Below, piece after piece: positions 51,812 through 59,922 of a DNA stretch of 64,000 nt; positions within the stretch are counted from its first letter, which is position 1; each line of letters begins with the position of its first letter. Source of the stretch: Hyphomicrobiaceae bacterium (GTDB lineage: Bacteria > Pseudomonadota > Alphaproteobacteria > Rhizobiales > Methyloligellaceae); contig JACKJS010000001.1 in the NCBI GenBank assembly GCA_020637815.1, forward strand, positions 434,001-498,000. Direction: 5' to 3'. A model generated the notes under the pieces. The model was not told where the DNA came from. It worked only from the letters and a program-made list of their open reading frames with translations, and made no database searches. Made by a program: the position numbers and the translations under genes.

Positions 51812-52804
51812 CTAGAAATGCGTAAAACCGCCGTGGCTTAAGCGCATTGGCACGCCGCCCTCGTCCAGGATGCGAACGCCGTCCTCAAGCTCGGTGATCG
51901 TGCCCAGCTGCGAGAACGTCACGCCGTGCTCGTCCGCTTCCGATTCGAACAGCTCGGCGGACGTCTCGGAAACGGCGATCACAGCCACATAATCGTCTCC
52001 ACCGGTGATCAGGCCGGACAGGAGATCCGGTGCCGCCGTGAGTGCCTTTCTAACTGCCGGCGAGAACGGGATCCGGCCCGCTTCGATCTCGGCACCGACG
52101 TGGGAAACGGCGCACAGCTTGCCGGTATCGGCCACCAAGCCATCCGAAACGTCGATAGCTGCCTTGGCGAAATTGCGGATGAGGAGCGCGGCCGCCATGT
52201 CGATCCTCGGGCGCCGGTACCGCTCCACGAGAAAATCGGCATCCTCATCGGAAAGGCCCCACGCTTCCGCAAGCGATGGGTCCTGCAAGAGCCTCAAGCC
52301 CAAATGGGCATCGCCGATCGTGCCGTTGGTATAGAGACGGTCTCCCGGCTTCGCGCCGAGCCGCGTGATTGCCGATTCATGCTGAACCAGGCCGAGCGCC
52401 GTCACCGTGACGGTCGCAGGGCCGGAAGTTGCGGTCGTATCGCCGCCGATCAACGAGATTCCGGTCTCGGCCTGAACCTCGGCGAGCCCCTCGGCGAAGG
52501 CTTCGAGCCAGGCCATGTCCGTATTTCTGGGAAGCGCCACCGACAGCGTGTAGACATAGCCGTGTGCCCCTTTGGCCGTCAGGTCCGACATATTGACCGC
52601 CAGGGCCTTGTATCCGACGGACCGGGGTGGATCGTCCTTCAGAAAATGCACGCCGCCAACGAGCGTGTCGCAGGTGACCACCAGTTGGTGATCGTCGGTG
52701 ACGGTCAGAACGGCCGCGTCGTCCTTGAGGCCAAGAGCTCCTGAATCCGTGGCGAGCGGAGCGAATATGCGGGCGATGATGTCGAACTCTCCCGCGAGTG
52801 CCAT
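51812..52804 (-). CDS. thiL: thiamine-monophosphate kinase
   Basis: A 330-residue AIR-synthase-fold kinase making thiamine diphosphate. Motifs: LKDDAAVL near the N-terminus, VNMSDLTAKGA, SLIGGDTTATSGPATVTVTA, AAIDVSDGLVAD and TGGDDYVAVIAV. Twenty bases after nusB, a common order nusB-thiL. Confidence 0.96.
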   Translation of the reverse strand: MALAGEFDIIARIFAPLATDSGALGLKDDAAVLTVTDDHQLVVTCDTLVGGVHFLKDDPPRSVGYKALAVNMSDLTAKGAHGYVYTLSVALPRNTDMAWLEAFAEGLAEVQAETGISLIGGDTTATSGPATVTVTALGLVQHESAITRLGAKPGDRLYTNGTIGDAHLGLRLLQDPSLAEAWGLSDEDADFLVERYRRPRIDMAAALLIRNFAKAAIDVSDGLVADTGKLCAVSHVGAEIEAGRIPFSPAVRKALTAAPDLLSGLITGGDDYVAVIAVSETSAELFESEADEHGVTFSQLGTITELEDGVRILDEGGVPMRLSHGGFTHF

Positions 52805-52824
52805 GCCGAGCTCCTTTCCGGTTG

Positions 52825-53322
52825 TCAGCCCTCTCCCATGGCGGTGGGCGGAAGCTCCTCGGTGCGGACCTTCCGCGCCAGACGGTCGAGAACACCGTTG
52901 ACCACTTTCGGTTCGTCCCCGCTGAAGAAGGCGTGGGCGATATCGACGTATTCATTGATTACCACGCGCGCCGGGACGTCGTCGCGGATGTAAAGCTCGA
53001 AGGCCGCCGAACGAAGCAAGGCCCGGAGAATGGAGTCCACGCGGTTGAGGCGCCAGCCCTCGGCGAGCTGCTGGTCGAGCATCGGATCGAGGCGCCGCTG
53101 TTCGCGCACGACCCCGTCGACGAGATCGTGGAAAAACTCGGCCTCCGCAGCATGATAGCGTTCGCCCTCCACCTCCTGCCCCAGGCGGTGCATTTGGAAC
53201 TCCGCGACCACGTCGTTGAGGTCGATGCCGGTCATATCCATCTGGTAAAGCGCTTGCACGGCCGCGAGCCGCGCCGCGCTCCTCGTGGCTGCCCGGTCGG
53301 TGCTTTTCGCTTTGGATGCCAT
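52825..53322 (-). CDS. nusB: transcription antitermination factor NusB
   Basis: A 165-residue RNA-binding antitermination factor. Core: RSAARLAAVQALYQMDMTG, the acidic helix AEAEFFHDLVDGVVREQR and VDSILRALLRSAAFEL, RVVINEYVDIAHAFF. The ATG at 53322 fits the family; the frame is open to 53436. Follows ribH by 5 bases. Confidence 0.96.
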   Translation of the reverse strand: MASKAKSTDRAATRSAARLAAVQALYQMDMTGIDLNDVVAEFQMHRLGQEVEGERYHAAEAEFFHDLVDGVVREQRRLDPMLDQQLAEGWRLNRVDSILRALLRSAAFELYIRDDVPARVVINEYVDIAHAFFSGDEPKVVNGVLDRLARKVRTEELPPTAMGEG

Positions 53323-53327
53323 GGTCT

Positions 53328-53798
53328 TTAGCGGCGGCTTGCCAATGAAAAATGTTGTTCGAGGCGCATCAATGTGAGACAGGCGCGGGCCGCGTCGCCC
53401 CCCTTGTTGCGCCCATCGACACTCGCGCGCTCCCAAGCCTGCTCCATGCTCTCACAGGTAATAATGCCAGAACCGACGGGCACGCCATGCTGCACGGCGA
53501 GCTGGCTGATACCGGCCGCGGATTCCCGCGCAACGATATCGAAATGGCTCGTCTGGCCACGAATGACGCAGCCGAGGGCGATGCAGGCGCGATGACGGCC
53601 GGCACGGCCGACAAAGCCATTGGCCAGCGCAAGACTGAACGCGAGCGGAATCTCGAGTGCGCCCGGTACGGCGATCTCCTCGAATTCGACGTCGTTGCCG
53701 CGAAGTTCTTGGATCGCGCCACGGGCGAGCTCGTCCGCGATGTCTTCATAGAAACGCGCCGAAATAATGAGAACGGAATTGGGGCCTTTTCGGCTCAT
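53328..53798 (-). CDS. ribH: 6,7-dimethyl-8-ribityllumazine synthase
   Basis: A 156-residue lumazine synthase of riboflavin synthesis. Motifs: ISARFYEDIADELARGAIQE, VPGALEIPLAFSLAL, ALGCVIRGQTSHFDIVARES and PVGSGIITCESMEQAWERA. Starts 5 bases after ribBA. Confidence 0.97.
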   Translation of the reverse strand: MSRKGPNSVLIISARFYEDIADELARGAIQELRGNDVEFEEIAVPGALEIPLAFSLALANGFVGRAGRHRACIALGCVIRGQTSHFDIVARESAAGISQLAVQHGVPVGSGIITCESMEQAWERASVDGRNKGGDAARACLTLMRLEQHFSLASRR

Positions 53799-53803
53799 AG
53801 TGA

Positions 53804-54925
53804 TTACTCCAGGCCGCGTTGCCCAACGACCGTCAATCCATAACCTTCAAGCCCGACGATTCTTCGCGCGGGCGAGTTCGACAACAGAACCATCTCACGA
53901 ACGCCGAGATCCAATAGGATCTGCGCGCCAATTCCATAATCCATCAGCCGGGCCTGTCCGGTCCCCGCCTCGTCCTTTCTGAGGCTTGCGGAGACCGCGT
54001 CGGGCCGGGACTCGCGGATGAGGACGATCACGCCCCGCCCCTCTTGCTCGACGATGTCCATGGCCTTGCGCACGCTATCGCCACCACCGGCGGAAAGAAC
54101 GTCCTCGAGCGTATTGACCGCATGGACCCGCACGAAGACCGGTCCGTGCGCGCCGACATCTCCCTTGACGAGCGCGACATGCTCCACCGGGTCGACGGTG
54201 GTCGCGTAGACCTTGGCTTGGAACGCACCCCCGCGCGGCCCCTCGACGATCGACTCGGCGACGACACTCACGAGGTGGTCGTAGCGCAGCCGATAGGCGA
54301 TGAGATCGGCGATGGTGGCGATCTTCAAACCGTGATGTTGCGCAAAGCCGATCAAATCGGGAAGACGGGCCATGGTGCCGTCATCGTTCATGATCTCGCA
54401 GATCACGCCCGCGGAATACAACCCGGCGAGGCGCGACACGTCGACAGCCGCTTCGGTGTGGCCGGCGCGCACGAGCACGCCGCCCTCCTTCGCCAGCAAC
54501 GGAAAGACGTGGCCGGGCGTGACGATATCGCGATAGTCCTTCGTGGGATCGATGGCCACCGAGATCGTGTGCGCCCGGTCGTGCGCGGAAATTCCGGTCG
54601 AGACGCCCTCTCGCGCTTCGATCGAGACGGTGAAGGCCGTCGAGTGACGCGAACGGTTCGACTGGGACATCAGCTCGAGGCGCAGCTGTTTCGCGCGATC
54701 GGTGGTCAGCGCCAAACAAATCAGTCCACGGCCGTATTTCGCCATGAAATTGATGGCGTCGGGTGTCGCCATCTGCGCCGGGATGACGAGGTCTCCCTCG
54801 TTCTCGCGATCCTCCGCATCGACAAGAATGAACATCTTGCCGTTCCGCGCATCTTCGATCACCTCGTCGATCGGCGACAGAAACTTGCTGAGTTCAGCTT
54901 CTTCCGGCGCTGTAAGTGCCGTCAC
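53804..54925 (-). CDS. ribB: 3,4-dihydroxy-2-butanone 4-phosphate synthase with degenerate cyclohydrolase II domain
   Basis: A 373-residue RibBA-type protein. The N-terminal DHBP synthase domain (to about residue 210) is intact: ILVDAEDRENEGDLVIPAQM, FTVSIEAREGVSTGISAHDR, TPGHVFPLLAKEGGVLVRAG and HTEAAVDVSRLAGL. The C-terminal GTP cyclohydrolase II-like domain lacks the zinc cysteines: where active enzymes have C-x2-G-D-x5-LRCDCG, this reads VRVHAVNTLEDVLSAGGG. So it very likely makes only dihydroxybutanone phosphate, and a true RibA must be elsewhere. Overlaps ribE by 4 bases. Confidence 0.93.
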   Translation of the reverse strand: MTALTAPEEAELSKFLSPIDEVIEDARNGKMFILVDAEDRENEGDLVIPAQMATPDAINFMAKYGRGLICLALTTDRAKQLRLELMSQSNRSRHSTAFTVSIEAREGVSTGISAHDRAHTISVAIDPTKDYRDIVTPGHVFPLLAKEGGVLVRAGHTEAAVDVSRLAGLYSAGVICEIMNDDGTMARLPDLIGFAQHHGLKIATIADLIAYRLRYDHLVSVVAESIVEGPRGGAFQAKVYATTVDPVEHVALVKGDVGAHGPVFVRVHAVNTLEDVLSAGGGDSVRKAMDIVEQEGRGVIVLIRESRPDAVSASLRKDEAGTGQARLMDYGIGAQILLDLGVREMVLLSNSPARRIVGLEGYGLTVVGQRGLE

Positions 54926-55527
54926 GAATTCTTCCCTTCCGTTTGTGCTAGCCGCGCCACGTAGCGCGCCAGCAAGTCGACTTCAAGGTTTACGGGATCG
55001 CCTGGGACGCGGTCGCCCCAGCTGGTATGGGCAAGCGTGAATGGAATGACGTTCACGTCGAACCGCATGCCGTCCACCTCGTTGACGGTGAGCGAGACGC
55101 CGTTCAAGGCCACGGACCCCTTGGAGGCAATGAATGGCGCAAACTCCGACGGTACTTCAAGCAGAAACCGCACGCTGTCGCCATCGGGAAAGCGCGACAC
55201 GATCTTGGCCACGCCATCGACATGACCAGTGACGATATGTCCGCCCAATTCCTCGCCAAGCGAAAGCGCGCGCTCCAGATTGATCTTCCGGTCACGCTCC
55301 CATGAACCCAAAGTGGTATGGCTCAGGGTTTCGTTGGAGACATCGACTGCGACAAGGGACCCCTCTCCCTTCGCCTTCTCAATCTGAGTGAGCGTGAGAC
55401 AGCATCCGTCGCAAGCGAGTGAGGCGCCGAGTTCGAGGCTCTTGCGCTTGTAAGGTGTGTGGATAACGAATTGGGAACCCTCGCGCGCAACGAGCGTGCC
55501 TAGGCCGCTGACAATTCCAGTGAACAT
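54922..55527 (-). CDS. ribE: riboflavin synthase subunit alpha
   Basis: A 201-residue riboflavin synthase with two lumazine-binding barrels: MFTGIVSGLGTLVAREGSQF, ACDGCCLTLTQIE, TLGSWERDRKINLERALSLG in the first and GHIVTGHVDGVAKIVSR, KGSVALNGVSLTVNEVDGM in the second. The ATG at 55527 fits the universal MFTGIV start and lies inside the 3' end of ribD (28-base overlap). Confidence 0.96.
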   Translation of the reverse strand: MFTGIVSGLGTLVAREGSQFVIHTPYKRKSLELGASLACDGCCLTLTQIEKAKGEGSLVAVDVSNETLSHTTLGSWERDRKINLERALSLGEELGGHIVTGHVDGVAKIVSRFPDGDSVRFLLEVPSEFAPFIASKGSVALNGVSLTVNEVDGMRFDVNVIPFTLAHTSWGDRVPGDPVNLEVDLLARYVARLAQTEGKNS

Positions 55528-56633
55528 GTTCTCATCCTGCGCCAACGCGTCATGCGATCTTCACCGAACGCACGGCTGGCAATCACGGTGAAATGGCTGT
55601 TTTTCGCAAAGCGATCAAGGCCGTCGCCCCCAAGCGCGGCAAGACCCTGTTCGCCCACGGGGTTGGCTCCTTGGTAGATCACCGCCTCGTCGACGAGATC
55701 CGCATCGAGAAAAGCGTCGGCGACGGAGGGACCGCCCTCGATGAGAACGCGCGTGATGCCGCGGCAGGCCAAGGTCTCCAGTGCGTCTTGCACGTCGATC
55801 ATGCCGCAATCGTCCACGGGAACCGGAACGATCTCCGCACCGTGATCGTGTAGAAGGTCTGCGTTTGGGTGCGGCTCGCCTGCCGCGCAGAGGAGCCACA
55901 CCGGAACCATGAGATCGTCGAACAGCGCCGCATCGGGCGGCGTGCGCAGACGACTATCCAATACCGCCCGTACGGGCGACCGGCAGGACATGCCCGGAAG
56001 CCGGCAGGTGAGCGAGGGGTTGTCCGCGGCAACCGTCCCGCGCCCCACCAGGATGGCGTCGTTCATGGCGCGCAAGAGATGGCCGTGGGCGCGAGCCTCC
56101 GGCCCCGTGATCCAAACCGGCTCGCCGTCGCCTTGCGGAACGCGTCCATCCGACCCGACGGCAAGCTTGAGCGTCACCGCGGGCCGGCCTTCCGTCACTC
56201 GCATCAAATGCCCGAACGTGACGGACGCGGCTTGCGCCGCGCACACGCCGTCAATGACCTCGATACCGGCGGACCTCATTTGCTCGATCCCACGGCCGGC
56301 CGTGCGCGGATCGGGATCTGGAATACCGATGACGACGCGGCCGACTCCAGCGCCGATAATGACTCTCGAACACGGCGCGCCACGCCCGCCCTCATGGGCG
56401 CACGGCTCCAGGGTCACGTAGAGCGTGCTGCCTTTCGCTCGCGAACCGGCGCGTTCCAATGCGATCGCCTCGGCGTGGGGCCGCCCCCCCGGCGCGGTCC
56501 AACCGCGCCCAACGATCTCTCCGGTCGGTGCGACCACGATCGCGCCCACAGCCGGGTTCGGCCAGGCCAAGCCGAGGCCTCGCCTTGCGATCCGGACGGC
56601 TTGGGACATGTGATGCGCGTCGCGCGAGATCAT
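55500..56633 (-). CDS. ribD: bifunctional riboflavin deaminase/reductase RibD
   Basis: A 377-residue enzyme. The deaminase half has the zinc motifs HAEAIALE and EPCAHEGGRGAPCSRVII; the reductase half (from about 160) has VTLKLAVGSDGRVP, AILVGRGTVAADNPSLTCR and GITRVLIEGGPSVADAFL. The ATG at 56633 gives MISRDAHHMSQAVRIARRGL; the frame is open to 56681. Seventeen bases after nrdR. Confidence 0.96.
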   Translation of the reverse strand: MISRDAHHMSQAVRIARRGLGLAWPNPAVGAIVVAPTGEIVGRGWTAPGGRPHAEAIALERAGSRAKGSTLYVTLEPCAHEGGRGAPCSRVIIGAGVGRVVIGIPDPDPRTAGRGIEQMRSAGIEVIDGVCAAQAASVTFGHLMRVTEGRPAVTLKLAVGSDGRVPQGDGEPVWITGPEARAHGHLLRAMNDAILVGRGTVAADNPSLTCRLPGMSCRSPVRAVLDSRLRTPPDAALFDDLMVPVWLLCAAGEPHPNADLLHDHGAEIVPVPVDDCGMIDVQDALETLACRGITRVLIEGGPSVADAFLDADLVDEAVIYQGANPVGEQGLAALGGDGLDRFAKNSHFTVIASRAFGEDRMTRWRRMRTCSLELSAA

Positions 56634-56649
56634 GAGACTTGCGCCTTGT

Positions 56650-57153
56650 CTAGTCGTCGAGGATCGGCGGTTTGTCCGCATCGACTTCGGCGTCTTCCCC
56701 TTCGGAGCCGGCGAGTTCGCCGAGCAACGCCTCGAAATCCTTGGCTTCGCGGAAATTCTTGTAAACCGACGCGAAGCGGACGTAGGCGACGTCGTCCAGC
56801 CCCTTGAGGGCTTCCATGACCAAATGACCGATAGTCTCAGAGTGAATGTCGTTCTCGCCCATATTCTCTAGGCGGCGAACAATGCCGCTGACCATGCGCT
56901 CGATGCGCTCTGGATCCACGGGCCGCTTCCGCAGCGCGATCTGGACGGAGCGCATCAGCTTATCGCGATCGAACGGGGTGCGGCGCCCGCTCCGCTTTAC
57001 GACCGTCAGCTCACGGAGTTGAACGCGTTCGAATGTAGTAAAGCGGCCGCCGCAATCCGCACAGACGCGGCGGCGCCTTATCGTCGTGTGGTCCTCGCTT
57101 GGACGCGAGTCCTTCACCTGGGTATTGGTGCTGCCGCAATAGGGGCACCGCAT
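56650..57153 (-). CDS. nrdR: transcriptional repressor NrdR
   Basis: A 167-residue regulator of ribonucleotide reductase genes. A zinc ribbon is formed by C3, C6, C31 and C34 (MRCPYCGS, VCADCGG), followed by an ATP-cone with VVKRSGRRTPFDRDKLMRSV and an acidic C-terminal tail (GSEGEDAEVDADKPPILDD). Between glyA and ribD, a conserved order. Confidence 0.97.
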   Translation of the reverse strand: MRCPYCGSTNTQVKDSRPSEDHTTIRRRRVCADCGGRFTTFERVQLRELTVVKRSGRRTPFDRDKLMRSVQIALRKRPVDPERIERMVSGIVRRLENMGENDIHSETIGHLVMEALKGLDDVAYVRFASVYKNFREAKDFEALLGELAGSEGEDAEVDADKPPILDD

Positions 57154-57195
57154 GGGCGATCGCCCTCCCCTTTGTTCAACACCAAATCCGTTCGC

Positions 57196-58476
57196 TTACA
57201 CCGAATAGATCGGGAAGCGGCTGCAAAGCTCGATGGCCTGCTTCTTTACCTTTTCCTCGACGGCGCCGTTGCCCTCATCGCCGTTGGCGACGAGTCCATC
57301 GAGTACCTCGAGGATCATCCCGCCGACCGCCTGGAACTCAGCAACGCCGAATCCGCGCGTGGTGCCCGCGGGCGATCCCAAGCGAATACCCGAGGTGATC
57401 GTCGGCTTCTCGGGATCGAATGGCACGCCGTTTTTGTTGCAGGTGATGAAGGCCCGGCCCAAAGCTTCTTCGGCCGCCTTGCCGGTAAGCTTCTTGGGGC
57501 GCATGTCGACCAGCATGAGGTGCGTGTCGGTGCCGCCCGAGACCAGTGCAAGACCGCCGTCCACGAGAGTCTGGCCGAGCGCCTTGGCGTTGTCCATGAC
57601 CTGCTGGGCGTAAGTCTTGAAGGAAGGCTTCAGCGCCTCGCCGAAAGCCACGGCCTTGCCCGCGATCACATGCATCAGCGGTCCGCCCTGAAGTCCAGGG
57701 AAGACGGCCGAGTTGATCTTCTTGCCGATTTCGGCATCCCTGGAAACCACGAGACCCGAACGCGGGCCGCGCAGCGTCTTGTGCGTGGTCGTCGTGCAAA
57801 CATCGGCGATCGGGACCGGGCTCGGGTGAAGACCTGCGGCTACGAGACCGGCAAAGTGCGCCATGTCCACATGGAGATAGGCGCCGACAGAATCGGCAAT
57901 CTCACGGAAGCGCTTGAAGTCGATGACACGCGGATAGGCGGAACCGCCGGCGATGATGAGCTTCGGTTGGTGCTCCTTGGCAAGACGCTCGACCTCGTCA
58001 TAGTCGATCAGGTTGGTGTCTCGCGTCACGCCATATTGAACCGCGTTGAACCATTTGCCGGATTCGTTCGGCGGTGCGCCATGGGTCAAGTGGCCGCCCG
58101 CGGCAAGACTCATGCCCATGATCGTCTCGCCCGGCTTGATGAGGGCGAGCAACACCGATTGGTTCGCCTGCGAGCCCGAATGGGGCTGGACGTTGGCGAA
58201 TTCGCAATCGAAGAGCTCCTTGGCACGGTCGATTGCGAGCTGTTCGACTTCATCCACATATTGGCAACCGCCGTAGTAGCGGCGCCCCGGATAACCTTCG
58301 GCATATTTGTTCGTCAAAAGAGTCCCGACCGCATCGAGCACGGCCTGCGAAACGATGTTCTCCGATGCGATGAGCTCGATCTCGTCCTGCTGTCGCTGTC
58401 CCTCCCGCTTGATGGCGCCCCAAACCGCCGGATCGGTGTCTTCCAAATGTTTCTTGAAAATATCGCTCGCCGTCAT
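57196..58476 (-). CDS. glyA: serine hydroxymethyltransferase
   Basis: A 426-residue PLP enzyme interconverting serine and glycine with tetrahydrofolate. Motifs: IELIASENIVSQAVL, TNKYAEGYPGRRYYGGC, the PLP-lysine block TTTTHKTLRGPRSGLV and SGTPAGTTRGFG-like GSPAGTTRGFGVAEF. AAGGAG lies upstream of the ATG at 58476; the frame also opens from a TTG at 58482. First gene of the glyA-nrdR-rib run. Confidence 0.98.
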   Translation of the reverse strand: MTASDIFKKHLEDTDPAVWGAIKREGQRQQDEIELIASENIVSQAVLDAVGTLLTNKYAEGYPGRRYYGGCQYVDEVEQLAIDRAKELFDCEFANVQPHSGSQANQSVLLALIKPGETIMGMSLAAGGHLTHGAPPNESGKWFNAVQYGVTRDTNLIDYDEVERLAKEHQPKLIIAGGSAYPRVIDFKRFREIADSVGAYLHVDMAHFAGLVAAGLHPSPVPIADVCTTTTHKTLRGPRSGLVVSRDAEIGKKINSAVFPGLQGGPLMHVIAGKAVAFGEALKPSFKTYAQQVMDNAKALGQTLVDGGLALVSGGTDTHLMLVDMRPKKLTGKAAEEALGRAFITCNKNGVPFDPEKPTITSGIRLGSPAGTTRGFGVAEFQAVGGMILEVLDGLVANGDEGNGAVEEKVKKQAIELCSRFPIYSV

Positions 58477-58803
58477 TTGCAACTGCTCCTTGAGCTCAAT
58501 TCCTTTTAGGCCTGCACGCTACAGCTGCTGAATCGAGGTCAGAGCAGTGGACTCAGGCTGATTTGGCTGCCTCTACCACATGCGGCGCGGCCGCGCCAGC
58601 GACCACCCAAGAGCTAGAGCCAGTTGGATCAGAATACTTTGTGGGCAAAGAAAAACCAGCGCTTTCCAGGAGGATAGCTAGGCATTTGCGCAGAACGACC
58701 GGAGACCGCGCCCTCGGCATCAAAACCGTCGAGGTCTGTTATGGCCGCTGCAAGTTCCAAGTGACCTACAACGGCACTTTTGTACATCAGGGCGTGGGCG
58801 GGA
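58477..58803. other. leader/intergenic region upstream of glyA
   Basis: 327 bases with no convincing gene; open frames on both strands lack ribosome sites or recognisable products. No glycine or tetrahydrofolate riboswitch pattern was recognised. Probably the glyA promoter and leader. Confidence 0.4.
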
Positions 58804-59343
58804 CTAAACCGCCGCGCCTTGGGTCCCCGCCCCTGGCGCGCCGCGGTTCCAGGGCATGATGGCAAGTACTTTGGCCATACCGCAAATTCCGGTCGCGCCG
58901 CCGAAGATCAAACCCGCGCCGACAATACCGGCCAAGGCGTAGAAGAACGGGGTGACGAACGTCCCTAGCAAGACAAAGAGGAGTACGAGACTGCCGGCAC
59001 CGATCATGACCTGACGGTGAATCTCGATCGGCTGGCTCGCATCCTTGACGACCGGCAGCCCCGCCTTTTTCCAAGCCTCCAGCCCGCCTTCGAGAATATA
59101 GGCCTCGCACGGCGCGGCCGCCCGCAAACGGGCTGCATTCTGCGTGGTACGCATCCCGGAACGGCAATGATAGATAATGGGCCCTTTAACGCCCGCAAAG
59201 TCGGTCATTTCCGCCAGGGGACCGTGATAAGAGCCTGGGACGTGTTCGCGGGCGCGCTCGTCGGCGCCGCGAATGTCGATCAGGGTTCCGCCTTGCTCGA
59301 TCAGGCGTTTGGCGTCTCGCGGACTGATGGTTGGAAGGCTCAT
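58804..59343 (-). CDS. rhodanese domain protein with C-terminal DUF2892 membrane domain
   Basis: A 179-residue YgaP-like sulfurtransferase. A rhodanese domain (about 5-105) carries the active-site loop YHCRSGMRTTQNAARL with catalytic Cys, followed by two hydrophobic helices of DUF2892 (GAGSLVLLFVLLGTFVTPFF and ALAGIVGAGLIFGGATGICG) that anchor it in the inner membrane. It would carry persulfide sulfur. AGGAG precedes the ATG at 59343. It follows an ArsR repressor of the persulfide-sensor type by 28 bases. Confidence 0.92.
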   Translation of the reverse strand: MSLPTISPRDAKRLIEQGGTLIDIRGADERAREHVPGSYHGPLAEMTDFAGVKGPIIYHCRSGMRTTQNAARLRAAAPCEAYILEGGLEAWKKAGLPVVKDASQPIEIHRQVMIGAGSLVLLFVLLGTFVTPFFYALAGIVGAGLIFGGATGICGMAKVLAIMPWNRGAPGAGTQGAAV

Positions 59344-59371
59344 TGGTGTCACTCCTGATCTGAAAGCGCGC

Positions 59372-59689
59372 TCAATTGTCTGGACAATAGAGCTTTTGCA
59401 GATATCCGAGCAGAAGCTCGGTACGGGGGTCGGCGATCCGGTACCAGAGGGTTTGACCGTCGCGCCGGAAGTCGACGAGCCCCTCGTCCCGCATCCGCGC
59501 GAGATGTTGAGACGTCGCCGACTGAGAGAGTCCGGCAGCATCTGCGAGGGCCCCCACACTGGCTTCGCCCCATTCGGCCAATTTGCAGAGGATCATTAGG
59601 CGCCGTTCGTTCGCGAGCGCGCGTAAAATGCTCGCCACCAGCGATGCGTTGGCCTCGAATGTCGCGAAATCTCTGGAAGCGCCTGACAT
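59372..59689 (-). CDS. ArsR family repressor, BigR/SqrR-like persulfide sensor
   Basis: A 105-residue winged-helix protein: ILRALANERRLMILCKLAEW, GLSQSATSQHLARMRDEGLV and DFRRDGQTLWYRIAD. Metal-site motifs of metal sensors are absent, but two cysteines, Cys35 in MILCKL and Cys102 in LYCPDN, lie 67 residues apart in the same places as the reactive pair of SqrR/BigR, which forms a tetrasulfide in response to persulfides and then leaves DNA. The adjacent rhodanese gene fits a sulfide-detoxification role. A palindromic operator candidate lies just upstream. Confidence 0.9.
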   Translation of the reverse strand: MSGASRDFATFEANASLVASILRALANERRLMILCKLAEWGEASVGALADAAGLSQSATSQHLARMRDEGLVDFRRDGQTLWYRIADPRTELLLGYLQKLYCPDN

Positions 59690-59714
59690 TGTCTCGGTTT
59701 CGGATCACCATTTC

Positions 59715-59745
59715 ATTAGCGATATCTAATTTAGTTATTGCTAAT
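59715..59745. promoter_or_regulatory. candidate operator of the ArsR/BigR-like repressor
   Basis: A 31-bp near-perfect palindrome centred on 59730, 13 of 15 pairs matching: outer arms ATTAGCGATA and TATTGCTAAT around CTAATTTAG. AT-rich in a GC-rich region and 26 bases upstream of the repressor's start codon. Confidence 0.7.
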
Positions 59746-59869
59746 ATTAAAGTCAACGCGGGATTGTTGCCGGGGTATCCGGTGCCCGGCCAAGCCCTGT
59801 TCGCGGTTTGCTGGATTGGCGGCGCGCACGGCCGAACGCGTCTCAGCGGCCTGCGAGACCCGCATCAAA

Positions 59870-59900
59870 AAGGCCGTCCCGGCGATCGCGGAACGGCCTT
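59870..59900 (-). terminator. intrinsic terminator of the L,D-transpeptidase gene
   Basis: AAGGCCGT / ACGGCCTT stem (59870-59877, 59893-59900) enclosing a CG-rich loop with CGATCG, followed on the minus strand by TTTTGATG, 23 bases past the gene's stop. Confidence 0.8.
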
Positions 59901-59922
59901 AGATCATCTCCGAGACGGTCGG

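Noticed and set aside
56634..57195. possible FMN riboswitch before ribD
   Set aside because: ribD follows nrdR by 17 bases, leaving no room for an RFN element, and none is seen nearby.
58563..58859. 98-residue rightward frame upstream of glyA
   Set aside because: Starts at TTG without a ribosome site and overlaps the rhodanese gene end; no similarity recognised.
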